Positions 34,580 to 43,526 of a DNA stretch of 64,000 nucleotides are shown here, in pieces (positions within the stretch are counted from its first letter, which is position 1; every line of letters begins with the position of its first letter). A program made the position numbers and the translations under genes. The notes beneath the pieces are model-generated. The model was not told the origin of the DNA. It searched no databases and saw only the letters and a program-made list of their open reading frames with translations. Source of the stretch: Bradyrhizobium sp. WSM1743. GTDB taxonomy: Bacteria > Pseudomonadota > Alphaproteobacteria > Rhizobiales > Xanthobacteraceae. Location: positions 1 to 64,000 of the forward strand of contig NZ_AXAZ01000033.1 of assembly GCF_000473065.1 (NCBI RefSeq). The letters are read 5' to 3'.

Positions 34580-35185
34580 GAACTGCGGACAGACGAACGG
34601 CATTGAGCCTAGCAATGTGATGCTCGTCGCAATGTCCGGAGTTGGCCCATCGCTTCACTTGATGCGATGCAGCGGCACGTCCGGGGTTTGGGGTAGACCG
34701 GAAGCGGCTGGCAGAGCACCAAACCGACGCGATTGACCCAACTGAGACATTGGCGCACTAGGTTACGGTTGTGCAAGAACGCGGCAGCGCTGTGGTAAGC
34801 CGCAACGCTCCGGCCCGAGCGGAGACGGCAGCCCTGAGCTTGGCTAGACCGGCTCCGCTGAGACCGACGCTAGCGGTCATAAAGCGGATTGCGATTGTCC
34901 ATCCCAGCGACCCGCCCTCGGGTCCTGCGACGTCGCGGCCTCGAGATGCTTGAGAGCGGCGTGCGCGCGGGCGCCGGTCTCGATGCGCTAACGCACGAAG
35001 ATGCCTTGTTTAGTGACAGTTGCGCGATATGGCGCCCGTCCTGTTCCTCGGCAGGAGGCGCATCACGACCGCAACTTCCAATTTAGGCGATCTTGGCGAC
35101 GCGGCCGAGACCGGCCGCACCTGTGCCACAGGTGCGCCCCATTGTCATCCCCTCGCGTCCTTAATCTTCGTGCCAAGTCGGGGAC
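34580..35185. other. gap with an interspersed repeat
   Basis: The interval holds repeat copy 2 (34642-34739). The remainder (34740-35185) shows no supported gene; CCGCACCTGTGCCACAGGTGCG (35118-35139) forms a hairpin. Confidence 0.45.
34642..34739. repeat. interspersed ~100-bp repeat, copy 2
   Basis: Nearly identical to copies at 30526 and 37958 (for example CAGCGGCACGTCCGGGGTTT and CCAAACCGACGCGATTGACC). It begins 60 bases after the SDR stop. Confidence 0.85.
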
Positions 35186-36283
35186 ATGAATTGGGGGACC
35201 GCGGCGGCGCGGCCGGCGACATTGAAGATTTGGCAAGCAAGCTGTATTGCCGGCGCGCTGACAGCAACTTCGCTTGCCGCGATTGGTCAGATCGCGGTAC
35301 CGCGCCCGAGCATCGCAACGCCGAATGCAAGAGTGGCTGATGCATTCAGCGGCATCCCGCTGAATGTAACGACGGTCCTGATAAATGCCGGCGCCGCGTT
35401 TCCGGCCCGGTCCATCGAGACGAAATTCGATACAGGATTATCGGCTAATGCGATCGTTGCGGCGGGATTCCGCGCCGTGGCGTCGGACTCGGTGCCACCG
35501 TCCGATGTAACCACTTCGCAAGGGCCAAGGTTGCAGGTCGCCAGCCTTGAGGCAACGTCGCCCGAGAACTCGGTAACTCTACAGCAGGACCGCCCGCCCG
35601 TTGCTTCGTCCAGTCCGGGCGAAGGCAAACCGTCGTATCTGAAATACTACGTCTACTCGGAAATTCCGCCGCCGGAGAAACCCGCGAAGATCGCCTTGTC
35701 GGCGTTGAGCGACGTTCCGCTCGGAACGCCCGTCCAGGAGATCGAACGTGCAGCCGAGGCGTTCGGTGTCGATGTCAATTTCATGAAGGCGGTCGCCAAA
35801 ATCGAATCCGATTTCAATCCCAGGCAACGCACCGGCTCCTACATCGGCCTGTTCCAGTTGAGCAAGTTTGAGTTCAGCAAATACGGATCGGGCGATATCC
35901 TCAATCCTCGCGACAACGCTATGGGTGCCGCCTACAAGTTTCTCAGCGAGGCTGCGCTATTCGAAATAATGACGCAGAAGAAGCCGACCTTTTCCGACCT
36001 CTACCTGATCCACCAGCAGGGCTGGGAAGGAGCCGCCCAACACATCAGCCGTCCGCAGCGGATTGCCTGGAAGTCGATGTGCGCAACCCAGGAGGGCTCG
36101 GCGAAGGGCGAGCGATGGTGCAAGCGCGCTATCTGGGGCAACACGCTGCCTGCGGTCAAACGCGAATGGAAGTCGGTTGATAATCTCACCTCGGGTGCGT
36201 TCGTGGCGATGTGGCGGGACCGCGTCGACACGCTCTATGCCCGCTATCCTGTGCTAACTGCGGCGGCCGAACGCTCGAGATAG
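35186..36283 (+). CDS. lytic transglycosylase (SLT-fold) with an N-terminal signal anchor
   Basis: The protein has 365 residues. Residues ~12-36 (ATLKIWQASCIAGALTATSL) look like a signal or anchor. A long Ala/Ser/Pro linker reaches residue ~165. The catalytic domain has the Glu in VAKIESDFNPRQR, then GSYIGLFQLSKFEFSKYG and NPRDNAMGAAYKFL, typical of Slt-family muramidases that cut peptidoglycan to 1,6-anhydro ends. It contains paired Cys (SMCATQEG and RWCKRAIW). It stands alone. ATG 35186 follows GGGG only, so a nearby alternative start is possible. Confidence 0.8.
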   Translation: MNWGTAAARPATLKIWQASCIAGALTATSLAAIGQIAVPRPSIATPNARVADAFSGIPLNVTTVLINAGAAFPARSIETKFDTGLSANAIVAAGFRAVASDSVPPSDVTTSQGPRLQVASLEATSPENSVTLQQDRPPVASSSPGEGKPSYLKYYVYSEIPPPEKPAKIALSALSDVPLGTPVQEIERAAEAFGVDVNFMKAVAKIESDFNPRQRTGSYIGLFQLSKFEFSKYGSGDILNPRDNAMGAAYKFLSEAALFEIMTQKKPTFSDLYLIHQQGWEGAAQHISRPQRIAWKSMCATQEGSAKGERWCKRAIWGNTLPAVKREWKSVDNLTSGAFVAMWRDRVDTLYARYPVLTAAAERSR

Positions 36284-36985
36284 AAAAGCTTGCGACTGCC
36301 CACACGCACACCTCTTGGCCCACATTCGTTTCGTCGAGAAGCTGTCTCGGAAAATGTGATAGTGCCATCACGCCCATGAGAAACCCTGCGATTCCCGCAT
36401 CTGCCTCCGCATCTCAGCATATCTTCGCATTGTCGCCCCACTCGCATTGGTGGCCGGGCCAGCCCCGGACCGATGGACCAAACCATATTGGAGTGCCGTT
36501 CCAGATACTCCAACGACCATCCGGTTCAGCCGGAAGCTTCATATAGTGGGCGCGCGTATTCTGATGCGTGGCTCGCGAGCCTCGGCGCTCGTTGTGAGCG
36601 TGGCGATCGCGATCAATCCAGTCGACAAGAGCTTGATTGTGGTCATCGAACCTGCCTTTTTAGCCCTTGATGGAGCTGCAACCTTAGCCCGTTTCTTCAA
36701 CCTCGGGCAGGCGAACCTGTGCGTGAGTCTGCAACTGGCCCGAAGCGACAAACTCGGTCGAGCGCCCGCGATGTCGGCAATGAGAGGTAAGTCGGACGCC
36801 GGTTTGATCGCGCCGAACCGACGCGATTGACCCGGAGCAGACCTTTTCACGCAGCCCGCCGACCGCCAGCTTTTGACGCCAGCCGAACTTAGACTATTTT
36901 TTCGGAGCCGCGAACCGTTTCTCATTTTTTAAGCCTCTAAGTCTCTAGGGCGTCAGAAACGACGCTACAAAGGCAGGAGGTTGCT
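36284..36985. other. gap with a partial repeat
   Basis: Bases 36811-36833 match the end of the ~100-bp interspersed repeat (CCGAACCGACGCGATTGACCC), and a frame just before it reads MSAMRGKSDAG, like debris common in Bradyrhizobium intergenic regions. Nothing else is recognised. Confidence 0.45.
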
Positions 36986-37195
36986 ATGCTGTACAAGAAG
37001 AACGTGGCTGGCTGGGAAAGTTGGGTCCGGCTCTTGGCTGGGGCCATTATGATCGCTTGTGGGCTACTAGGCCTTAAAGGTATGCCCGTTGGATACCTGA
37101 TCGCCGGTGTCGGGGTCCTGACCGCGCTTACAGGCGTTTTCGGATACTGCCCGGCATGCGCAGTCAGAGGTCGGAAGCTGCGCGCCGAACCATGA
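36986..37195 (+). CDS. DUF2892-type small membrane protein with CPAC
   Basis: The protein has 69 residues: MLYKKNVAGWESWVRLLAGA, IMIACGLLGLKGMPVGYLIA, GVGVLTALTGVFGYCPACAV. Two membrane helices are followed by a C-P-A-C motif. GGAGG lies seven bases before ATG 36986. The family (DUF2892) often accompanies rhodanese or redox genes. Its stop overlaps the start of the sigma-factor gene (ATGA), so the two are translated together. Confidence 0.8.
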   Translation: MLYKKNVAGWESWVRLLAGAIMIACGLLGLKGMPVGYLIAGVGVLTALTGVFGYCPACAVRGRKLRAEP

Positions 37196-37716
37196 GCACA
37201 CCTTTTTCATCGCCGAGCACGATGGAAGCGGCAATAGGCGGGGACGCTGACGCCATCCTGACGCTGCTCAAAACGTCGCAGCCCGACATACGCCGGTACG
37301 CGCGAAGAACCTGCCGCACGACAAGCGATGTGGAAGACGCGGTTCAGGAAACGTTATGGATCGTGTACCGTCGCATTGGTCGTCTCCAACGTGCCGGAGC
37401 CTTTTCCCTCTGGCTCTTTCAGATAGTTCATCGAACCTGCTTAAGATTGGCAAAGCAGCATATAGGCCTTCCTGATGACGTCTCTTCCTTGGAAAATGAC
37501 CTGCAGCTTTCGAAGAGGCCAGAATCAGAACTTCGCATCGATATAGCTGCCGCGATCCAATCGCTGCCGAGCCACTACCGGCAGGTGCTCATTTTTCGGG
37601 ATGTGGACGAGATGACGATTAGCGAAATAGCGCAATCGCTGGAGCTAACCCGAGAAACTGTGAAGGCTCGACTGCATCGCGGTCGAGCGCTCGTGCGTGA
37701 ATATATAATGCGCTGA
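37192..37716 (+). CDS. ECF-type RNA polymerase sigma factor
   Basis: The protein has 174 residues from ATG 37192. Region 2 is ARRTCRTTSDVEDAVQETLW followed by IVYRRIGRLQRAGAFSLWLF; region 4 is SLPSHYRQVLIFRDVDEMTI and SEIAQSLELTRETVKARLHR, with the recognition helix at the end. No zinc-binding anti-sigma gene is adjacent. Instead, two small Cys-containing membrane proteins flank it, one overlapping its start and one 10 bases downstream. Whether these act as its anti-sigma is unknown but suggested by the order. Confidence 0.88.
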   Translation: MSTPFSSPSTMEAAIGGDADAILTLLKTSQPDIRRYARRTCRTTSDVEDAVQETLWIVYRRIGRLQRAGAFSLWLFQIVHRTCLRLAKQHIGLPDDVSSLENDLQLSKRPESELRIDIAAAIQSLPSHYRQVLIFRDVDEMTISEIAQSLELTRETVKARLHRGRALVREYIMR

Positions 37717-37725
37717 GGAGTCAAA

Positions 37726-37944
37726 ATGTTCGCCAGCAGTTCACTCACCGAGCACCTTACCCGAGGTCTTGTCGGAATTGGAGCTCTCTCGACGGCGGTG
37801 TGGGTCGGGACAGACGCAGGTTGGCCTGCAGTACTGGGTTCCGTCATTCTGGGGCTAGTATCATTAATGGCCTTTCGAGGATGCCCGGTCTGCTGGTCTA
37901 TAGGCCTGTTTTCGATGGCACGCCGGTCGTTGGCCTCGCTGTAA
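37726..37944 (+). CDS. second small membrane protein with CPVC, downstream of the sigma factor
   Basis: The protein has 72 residues: MFASSSLTEHLTRGLVGIGA, LSTAVWVGTDAGWPAVLGSV, ILGLVSLMAFRGCPVCWSIG. It has two hydrophobic segments and a C-P-V-C motif placed as CPAC is in the 36986 protein, so the two are probably distant paralogues. GAGGAG precedes ATG 37726 by six bases. The interspersed repeat starts only 14 bases after its stop. Confidence 0.7.
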   Translation: MFASSSLTEHLTRGLVGIGALSTAVWVGTDAGWPAVLGSVILGLVSLMAFRGCPVCWSIGLFSMARRSLASL

Positions 37945-37957
37945 TCGGGTTCACTTC

Positions 37958-38060
37958 TGCTTATGGCCCATCGCTTCACTTGATGCGATGCAGCGGCACG
38001 TCCGGGGTTTGGGGTAGACCGGAAGTGGCTGGCAGAGCACCAAACCGACGCGATTGATCC
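37958..38060. repeat. interspersed ~100-bp repeat, copy 3
   Basis: Same element as at 30526 and 34642, in the same orientation, ending CCAAACCGACGCGATTGATC. It separates the sigma-factor group from the Imm50-like fragment. Confidence 0.85.
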
Positions 38061-38098
38061 ATTGCAGACCTGGAGCACTGATGATCCTATGGGTCGGT

Positions 38099-38206
38099 AT
38101 GGCGAGCAATAACGAAACCTCGATCTATGATGCAGTGACCGGCGGCACTGACCTACTGCGCTGGTTCGGTCAGGTGCCGAGCTTCCACGATGCTGAAATC
38201 ATGTGA
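38099..38206 (+). pseudogene. Imm50-like protein, N-terminal fragment cut by IS91
   Basis: MASNNETSIYDAVTGGTDLL followed by RWFGQVPSFHDAEIM and a stop. PSFHDAE near a Trp-Phe-Gly start is the opening of Imm50-type immunity proteins, which normally run past 120 residues. The homology ends where the IS91 element begins. No cognate toxin is visible. Confidence 0.5.
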
Positions 38207-38540
38207 AGGGTTTCGGATGCCGGCCGCATGAGGGACGGCACCGCGTGTTCGGCGGCCGGCGTCCGAAAGCCTCCAAGGGAGGAAACCGCGCTTGGGAACG
38301 TAGAGCGGTGCGGCAGGCGCTATGGTGATTTGAGTGCCGCGGGCGAGCTGTCTGATTTGGATCGAGCCGATGCAACGAGTCGTACGACGGTGAAGCGGCT
38401 GACGAATAAGCGGCGGGTGGTATCGAACGCAGTAGATTGTCGGACGATTTGCGGCGGGTGGAGGATATCTGGGCGCGCTCTGCCGTGGCCGATCGAGAGC
38501 CGGCGAGCGCGAGGGGCAGATCTGCGGGATTGTGACGCGG

Positions 38541-39734
38541 TCATGAGGTGTCGATCCTGATGACGCTGGTTGGGGCTGTCGGCCGATGCCGCGGCGTTGC
38601 ACCGCGCGCGAAGACCTCGATGATGATCATGTGACCGCCGCAGCATGGACAAGTCGGCTTGCTTGGATCGGCGGCCGCGGTGGGCTGGGCTTCAGGTTTT
38701 GCAACGGCGAGCAGCTCGCGGGCACGGGCGATGTTGTCGGCGCACGCGCTTTTGGCGAACAGGCCGTAGTGGCGGATGCGGTGCAAGCCTTTTGGCAGCA
38801 CATGGATGAGGAAGCGGCGGATGAACTCGTCGGTGGCGAGCGTCATGCGCTTGTGCCGATTGTGGCCCTCGATCCGGTAGTCCTTCCACTTGAAGGTGAC
38901 GCCCTTCTCGTCGACGGCGATCAAGCGGCTGTTGGCGATGGCGACGCGATGGGTGTAGCGCGACAGATAGGCCAGCACCGCCTCAGGGCCGCCGAACGGG
39001 CGCTTTGCGTAGACGACCCACTCGGCCTTGCGCAGCGGCGCCAGGAAGGCCGTGAAGGATTGGGCATCGGCCAGATGGACATTGTCGCCGAAGAAGCTCA
39101 GGCGGCCGGCTTGGCGCGCGGCGACGAGCTTCTCCAGGAATAGCCGGCGGAACAGCCGCGAGAGCACGCGCACCGGGAGGAAGAATCCAGGTCGACACGA
39201 TACCCACTTGCTGCCGTCGAGGGAGATGCCGCCACCCGGTACGATCATGTGCATGTGGGGATGATGGGTCATGGCCGAGCCCCAGGTGTGCAGCACGGAG
39301 GTGATGCCAATGCGGGCGCCGAGGTGCTTCGGATCGGCGGCGATCGTCAGCATGGTCTCGGCCGAGACCTTGAACAGGAGATCGTAGACCACGGCCTTGT
39401 TCTGGTAGGCGATGTCGGCAATGACCGCAGGCAGCGTGAACACCACGTGATAGTACGGCACTGGCAACAGCTCGGCCTCGCGGTCGGCGAGCCATTGCTT
39501 GGCGGTGGCGCCCTGGCACTTCGGGCAATGCCGGTTGCGGCAGGAGTTGTAGGCGATGGTCGTATAGGTGCAGTCCGCACAGCGCGCGACATGGCCGCCG
39601 AGCGCCGCCGTGCGGCAGCGCTCGATCGCCGACATCACCTTCAGTTGGTCGCGGCTGACGTGCCCGGCATGGGCTCGGCGCCATGCCGGGCCATGGTCGC
39701 GGAAGATATCCGCAACCTCCAAGGCCGGGCGCAT
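38541..39734 (-). CDS. IS91-family transposase
   Basis: The protein has 397 residues. The N-terminal zinc finger has Cys pairs in HVARCADCTYTTIAYNSCRN and RHCPKCQ. The HUH motif is in MTHHPHMHMIVPGGGISLDG, which coordinates the metal for strand nicking. The Tyr region LAYLSRYTHRVAIANSRLIA supplies the nucleophile. The C-terminus has another CPCCGGH finger. It is full length and intact, so the element may be active. Confidence 0.9.
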   Translation of the reverse strand: MRPALEVADIFRDHGPAWRRAHAGHVSRDQLKVMSAIERCRTAALGGHVARCADCTYTTIAYNSCRNRHCPKCQGATAKQWLADREAELLPVPYYHVVFTLPAVIADIAYQNKAVVYDLLFKVSAETMLTIAADPKHLGARIGITSVLHTWGSAMTHHPHMHMIVPGGGISLDGSKWVSCRPGFFLPVRVLSRLFRRLFLEKLVAARQAGRLSFFGDNVHLADAQSFTAFLAPLRKAEWVVYAKRPFGGPEAVLAYLSRYTHRVAIANSRLIAVDEKGVTFKWKDYRIEGHNRHKRMTLATDEFIRRFLIHVLPKGLHRIRHYGLFAKSACADNIARARELLAVAKPEAQPTAAADPSKPTCPCCGGHMIIIEVFARGATPRHRPTAPTSVIRIDTS

Positions 39735-39744
39735 GTGCGCCGCG

Positions 39745-40584
39745 TCAGCCGGGCGGCCGGTTCTCCTTGAGCTTGAGCGCGATATGCTCCAGCGGGCTCA
39801 TGACCTCGCTGATCGTCTTGGTGGCGACGCGGGTATAGAGCGCCGTGGTGTCGAGCTTGGCGTGACCGAGCAGCACCTGGATGACGCGGACGTCGATGTT
39901 CTGCTCGAGCAGGTGGGTGGCGAAGCTGTGGCGCAAGGTGTGCAGCGAGACGCGCTTGTTGATCTCGGCCATCTGGGCCGCGGCGTGGCAGGCGCGATTG
40001 AGCTGGCGCGTGGTCATCGGCTGGGCCGGATCGCGGCCCGGGAACAGCCAGCCCTGCGGCCGCGCCGCCTTCCACCAGGCGCGCAGCAGATTGAGCAGGC
40101 TCGGCGACAGCATGACGTTGCGGTCCTTGCCGCCCTTGCCCTGCTCGACGCGGATGATCATGCGCTTGCTGTCGATGGCGGCGACCTTGAGCGAGACCAC
40201 CTCGGCGGCACGCAGGCCAGCGCCATAGGCTACGCTCAGCGCCGCCTTGTACTTCAGCCCCGGCGCGGCATCGAGCAGCCTTGCCACTTCCTCGACGCTG
40301 AGCACCATCGGCAGCTTGCGCGGCTCGTGAATGACATGGGTGTGCTCGACGATCTCGTGGCGTTTGAGTGTGACTTTAAAAAAGAACCGCAGCGTCGAAA
40401 CGGTCTGGTTGATGGTCGGCACGCCAACACCGCACGCCGCCAGATGCAGCTGATAGCGGCGCACGTCCTCGAAGCTCGCCGTATCCGGCGATCGTCCGAG
40501 GAACGCCGCGAAGTTCTTGACCCTTTGCACATAGTCATGTTGGGTCTTCGGCGCGAACTTGCGGATCGTCATGTCTTCGATCAT
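39745..40584 (-). CDS. XerC/D-type tyrosine recombinase of the IS91 element
   Basis: The protein has 279 residues. The SAM-like N-terminal domain (KTQHDYVQRVKNFAAFLGRS) is followed by the catalytic domain with the Arg in YGAGLRAAEVVSL, H-x-x-R in SLHTLRHSFATHLLEQN, LLGHAKLDTT and the Tyr in TALYTRVA. Such recombinases travel with IS91 relatives. It lies ten bases upstream of the transposase on the same strand and is probably in one transcript with it. Confidence 0.9.
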   Translation of the reverse strand: MIEDMTIRKFAPKTQHDYVQRVKNFAAFLGRSPDTASFEDVRRYQLHLAACGVGVPTINQTVSTLRFFFKVTLKRHEIVEHTHVIHEPRKLPMVLSVEEVARLLDAAPGLKYKAALSVAYGAGLRAAEVVSLKVAAIDSKRMIIRVEQGKGGKDRNVMLSPSLLNLLRAWWKAARPQGWLFPGRDPAQPMTTRQLNRACHAAAQMAEINKRVSLHTLRHSFATHLLEQNIDVRVIQVLLGHAKLDTTALYTRVATKTISEVMSPLEHIALKLKENRPPG

Positions 40585-41042
40585 GGCCGGCGCAACAGGC
40601 TCATAGCCTCGTCGGTCATGGGGATGCTCCTGTCTTGGGTGAAGGTTGCGAACCCCTCATCTCAAGACAGGACGCCCCGTTGCGCTATCCTCTGGGCTGT
40701 ATCGCCCGCCGCAGCGCCCTACCGCGCGAGCGGTTTAGTCCAGTGGCCCAAGGCGGCGTCCAGATTGGCTCTGAAATGGTCCGCTTAGCGGAGTAGGCCG
40801 GCAGTGATTAGCCGACCTCCCGAACGGCGCTTTTGTGCCATTGCCGTCATAAGTCGGGTCAAAATCCCGCATTGCAGCAGTCTCATTGCCGCCCCGTGAT
40901 GTGGTATTGTTTGGTCTGGGCCAAGGACCTGCGGACCCGGCCAAGGTGCCGGCGGTCACGAGTGGTAACGCTCACCGGCGCAATCCTCGTGTTGTTGTGA
41001 AACGGCGCGAAGTTCATCACGAGACAATTGAGGGAGGCTCAA
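40585..41042. other. IS91 end and gap
   Basis: CTGTCTTGGGTGAAGG and ATCTCAAGACAGG (40631-40672) can fold into a hairpin that may belong to the IS91 terminus. From 40736 to 41042 no gene is recognised. GGGAGG at 41031-41036 is the ribosome site of the phosphoesterase. Confidence 0.45.
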
Positions 41043-42431
41043 ATGACGACCTTCCTCGCAACCGCAAAGAATACGCGCGGCAGGCTGGCTGTTTCGGTGA
41101 TCGCGCTGTGGTGTGTTGGAATCGCATTTACTGTCAGCGAAGTGAAGGCCCAGCAAGCCGGGTTGGATAACATTCAGCACGTCATTGTGATTTATCAGGA
41201 GAATTGGAGCTTCGACGGTCTCTATGGCAAGTTTCCCGGAGCTGATGGCATCGCTAATGCGGGTGAGCGGATCGGGCAATTGAAGAAGGACGGCACACCG
41301 TACACCGCGCTTCCGCAACCGCTCGATACCTCAAGGAATCCGCCAATCGCCGATCCTCGGTTTCCGGCGAGTATGCCGGTCGCTCCGTACGACGCGGCCC
41401 AGTACGTTCCGCCTGACCAGAAGACCGGAGATATCGTGAATCGCGCCTTGCAAGAGGAGCGTCAAATCAACGCTGGCAAGATGGACGGATTCGTAGCCTG
41501 GAGCGAAAACGGCGGCTTGGCGATGAGCTACTATGACGCCACCGACTTGCCTGTGGGCCGCTTGGCTCAGCAATATACGTTGGCTGATCGTTTCTTTCAC
41601 TCGGCGTTTGACGGATCGCTGTTCAATCATTTCTGGTTGATCTGTTCCTGCACCCCGGTCTGGCCGAATGCACCCGCCAATCTGGTGATCCAACTCGACA
41701 CTCAGGGCGTCGTGCGCAAGCACGGATCGGTCACTCCGGATGGCTACGTAGTGCATACGGTCTATTCGGCTAGCCGACCGTATCCGGCGAGTATCAAGGA
41801 TCCCGCGCAGCTGATGCCGCCGCTAACTATGCCGACGATTGGGGACCGATTGAGCGAAAAGGGGATTTCATGGGCCTGGTATTCGGGTGGTTGGAATGAT
41901 GCCGTTGCGGGCCGCCCTGATCCGCTCTTTCAATTTCATCATCAACCGTTCAACTACTTCGCTCGCTACGCCGAAGGAACGGCTGCCCGCGCCGAGCATC
42001 TGAAAGACATCGAGGACTTTCTTGCCGCCCTCCGCACTGGGATCCTACCCGCCGTAACTTTTGTCAAGCCAATCGGGTCGGACAACGAGCATCCGGGTTA
42101 CACGGACTTATTGCGGGGACAGCAATACGTGGCCAATCTGGTCAAGGCGGTGCAAGAAAGTGTGGTCTGGAAGGACAGCGTGATCATCATTACGTACGAC
42201 GAGGCAGGCGGACGTTGGGATCACGTGCCGCCGCCACGGGGCGATCGCTGGGGTCCCGGGGTTCGCGTTCCGGCCATCATCATCTCACCCTATTCCAAAC
42301 GCCACTTCGTCGATCACACGACCTACGAGACTGTTTCGATTTTGAAGTTCATCGAAACCCGGTGGAACTTGGCGCCGCTCTCCAGTCGCGACGCCGCCGC
42401 AAACAACCTGCTGAACGCGTTCGACTTCTAA
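41043..42431 (+). CDS. AcpA/phospholipase C-family phosphoesterase, exported
   Basis: The enzyme has 462 residues from ATG 41043 (GGGAGG seven bases upstream), with a signal peptide (LAVSVIALWCVGIAFTVSEV, cut after KAQ). The family marks are IVIYQENWSFDGLYGKFPGA (metal-binding Glu-Asn with Ser nucleophile region), FFHSAFDGSLFNHFWLICSC, and SVIIITYDEAGGRWDHVPPP with Asp-Glu and Asp-His ligands. Members are acid phosphatases or phospholipases C and act in the periplasm or outside the cell. It could free phosphate from organic esters; the substrate is not defined by sequence alone. Confidence 0.87.
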   Translation: MTTFLATAKNTRGRLAVSVIALWCVGIAFTVSEVKAQQAGLDNIQHVIVIYQENWSFDGLYGKFPGADGIANAGERIGQLKKDGTPYTALPQPLDTSRNPPIADPRFPASMPVAPYDAAQYVPPDQKTGDIVNRALQEERQINAGKMDGFVAWSENGGLAMSYYDATDLPVGRLAQQYTLADRFFHSAFDGSLFNHFWLICSCTPVWPNAPANLVIQLDTQGVVRKHGSVTPDGYVVHTVYSASRPYPASIKDPAQLMPPLTMPTIGDRLSEKGISWAWYSGGWNDAVAGRPDPLFQFHHQPFNYFARYAEGTAARAEHLKDIEDFLAALRTGILPAVTFVKPIGSDNEHPGYTDLLRGQQYVANLVKAVQESVVWKDSVIIITYDEAGGRWDHVPPPRGDRWGPGVRVPAIIISPYSKRHFVDHTTYETVSILKFIETRWNLAPLSSRDAAANNLLNAFDF

Positions 42432-43163
42432 TTGAATACGGCTCACCCGTTTCCGCTTCTGGCCCCATAGCTGACGCGTTAGGGGGGAACTTGCCACTTC
42501 TGGTCCCGAAGATAGAACGAAAACAGGAGACCTTCATCGCTGTTGAGCCTATGACTAGCTCTTCAGTGCAGCACTTGGCTGGGCGGGCCAGCGCCGTTGC
42601 CTTCCCTAGGCTCTGGCTGGCCAAATGCGATGTAATTCAGGGTCGTCCAGCGGCGGCTCGAGCCGCTACTTTGGCTCAGCGGAGATGCGCGCAGTCTGGA
42701 TGCTCTCGTCTCCCGAGAGCACCTAAGACGCAGCAAGTGAGCAAGTTTTTTTGTGGATTCTCTCCCTCCGCCACTTTGTCCCAAAATCACGTACGTCAAA
42801 ACAGAGACAGGGAAGAGATCGGGGGCGTTTGACAGTTCGGAGTTATGTCACAACGACTTTGATTGAGAGTGCATCGGAGTCGTAAAACCGGTCCGAGTTG
42901 GATGAGACGTCAAGAATCAGACATCCGCCGCTAGCGGCGGATGTCTGATTCTTGACGTAGTCGGCGGTTGAGGCGGGATAAAAAGGGACAGCTTCTGGCT
43001 TCATATCGGTCGCGTTGGATCGAGCACGACCGCTCGCATTAGCCTGTTAAGAGGATAGCCACGCCCCGGTCAAGTTGCGCAACCCACTGGGTGGCGGCCC
43101 TGCCTACAGGGCGACCTCACCGCGACGGTCGGACATCATGGCGAGAGAACGGAAATCGGCCAA
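42432..43163. other. gap containing a 52-bp perfect palindrome
   Basis: Apart from the palindrome at 42907-42958 no gene or known site is supported. A stretch at 42762-42775 (GATTCTCTCCCTCCGCCAC) resembles a tRNA-Ser end but lacks arms. Confidence 0.5.
42907..42958. repeat. perfect 52-bp palindrome (two 26-bp arms, no spacer)
   Basis: The left arm begins ACGTCAAGAATCAGACATCC and ends GCCGCT. The right arm is its exact reverse complement, beginning AGCGGC and ending TCTTGACGT. There is no mismatch and no loop. It has no T-run on either side, so it is not a typical terminator. The nearest genes are the phosphoesterase (475 bases upstream) and a chemoreceptor remnant (206 bases downstream). Confidence 0.95.
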
Positions 43164-43424
43164 ATGGCCACGACCCTCCAGGTGTTCAAGGAAGCGCTGA
43201 TCGCGAAGAAGGCTGCCGACGAGCTCGCGGCGGCGGAGGCCGAAGCCAAGATCTTGCGTGGACAGCGCGTCGACAGAATCACGCGCGATTTCGAAACAAT
43301 GATCGGCGAACTGGCCGGATCATTGTCGACTGCCTCCGGCGAGCTTGAGGTCGCCGCAGGTGCGTTGTCCAGGACCACCGAGATGACGCAGCAGCTTTCG
43401 ACACGAGTAGCCGCCGCATCATGA
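43164..43424 (+). pseudogene. methyl-accepting chemotaxis protein fragment
   Basis: MATTLQVFKEALIAKKAADE, LAAAEAEAKILRGQRVDRIT, RDFETMIGELAGSLSTASGE, LEVAAGALSRTTEM and a stop. This is the HAMP-proximal helix and the first part of the signalling coiled coil of a chemoreceptor. The sensor domain, membrane helices and the conserved hairpin tip are missing. It is a remnant of about 86 residues of a normally 500-residue protein. Confidence 0.65.
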
Positions 43425-43526
43425 TGCGCAAGCCGCGATCCTCGCCAGGCACGGCGGCAGCTTCTGGAAAAACGTCACAACGTGCCGGCGGCTAAACGGA
43501 CAGTGTATGACAACTTGGCCGGCTGA

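Larger units (their letters stand above)
38205..40735 (-). mobile_element. IS91-family element with an accessory recombinase
   Basis: The element contains a Y2/HUH-type transposase (38541-39734) and a tyrosine recombinase (39745-40584), the usual pair of IS91 relatives in rhizobia. IS91 elements move by rolling-circle replication and lack inverted repeats, so the ends are approximate. The left boundary is set by the cut in the Imm50-like gene near 38205. GCCGGCCGC...GCGGCCGGC-type hairpins lie near 38220-38265. The right end is placed after CTGGGCTGTATCGCC. Confidence 0.75.

Noticed and set aside
39568..40788. 406-codon plus-strand frame opposite the IS91 recombinase
   Set aside because: It is an antisense shadow; the minus strand carries two well-conserved enzymes.
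42762..42780. Possible further tRNA-Ser end
   Set aside because: Only about 15 bases agree and there is no T-arm or variable arm.
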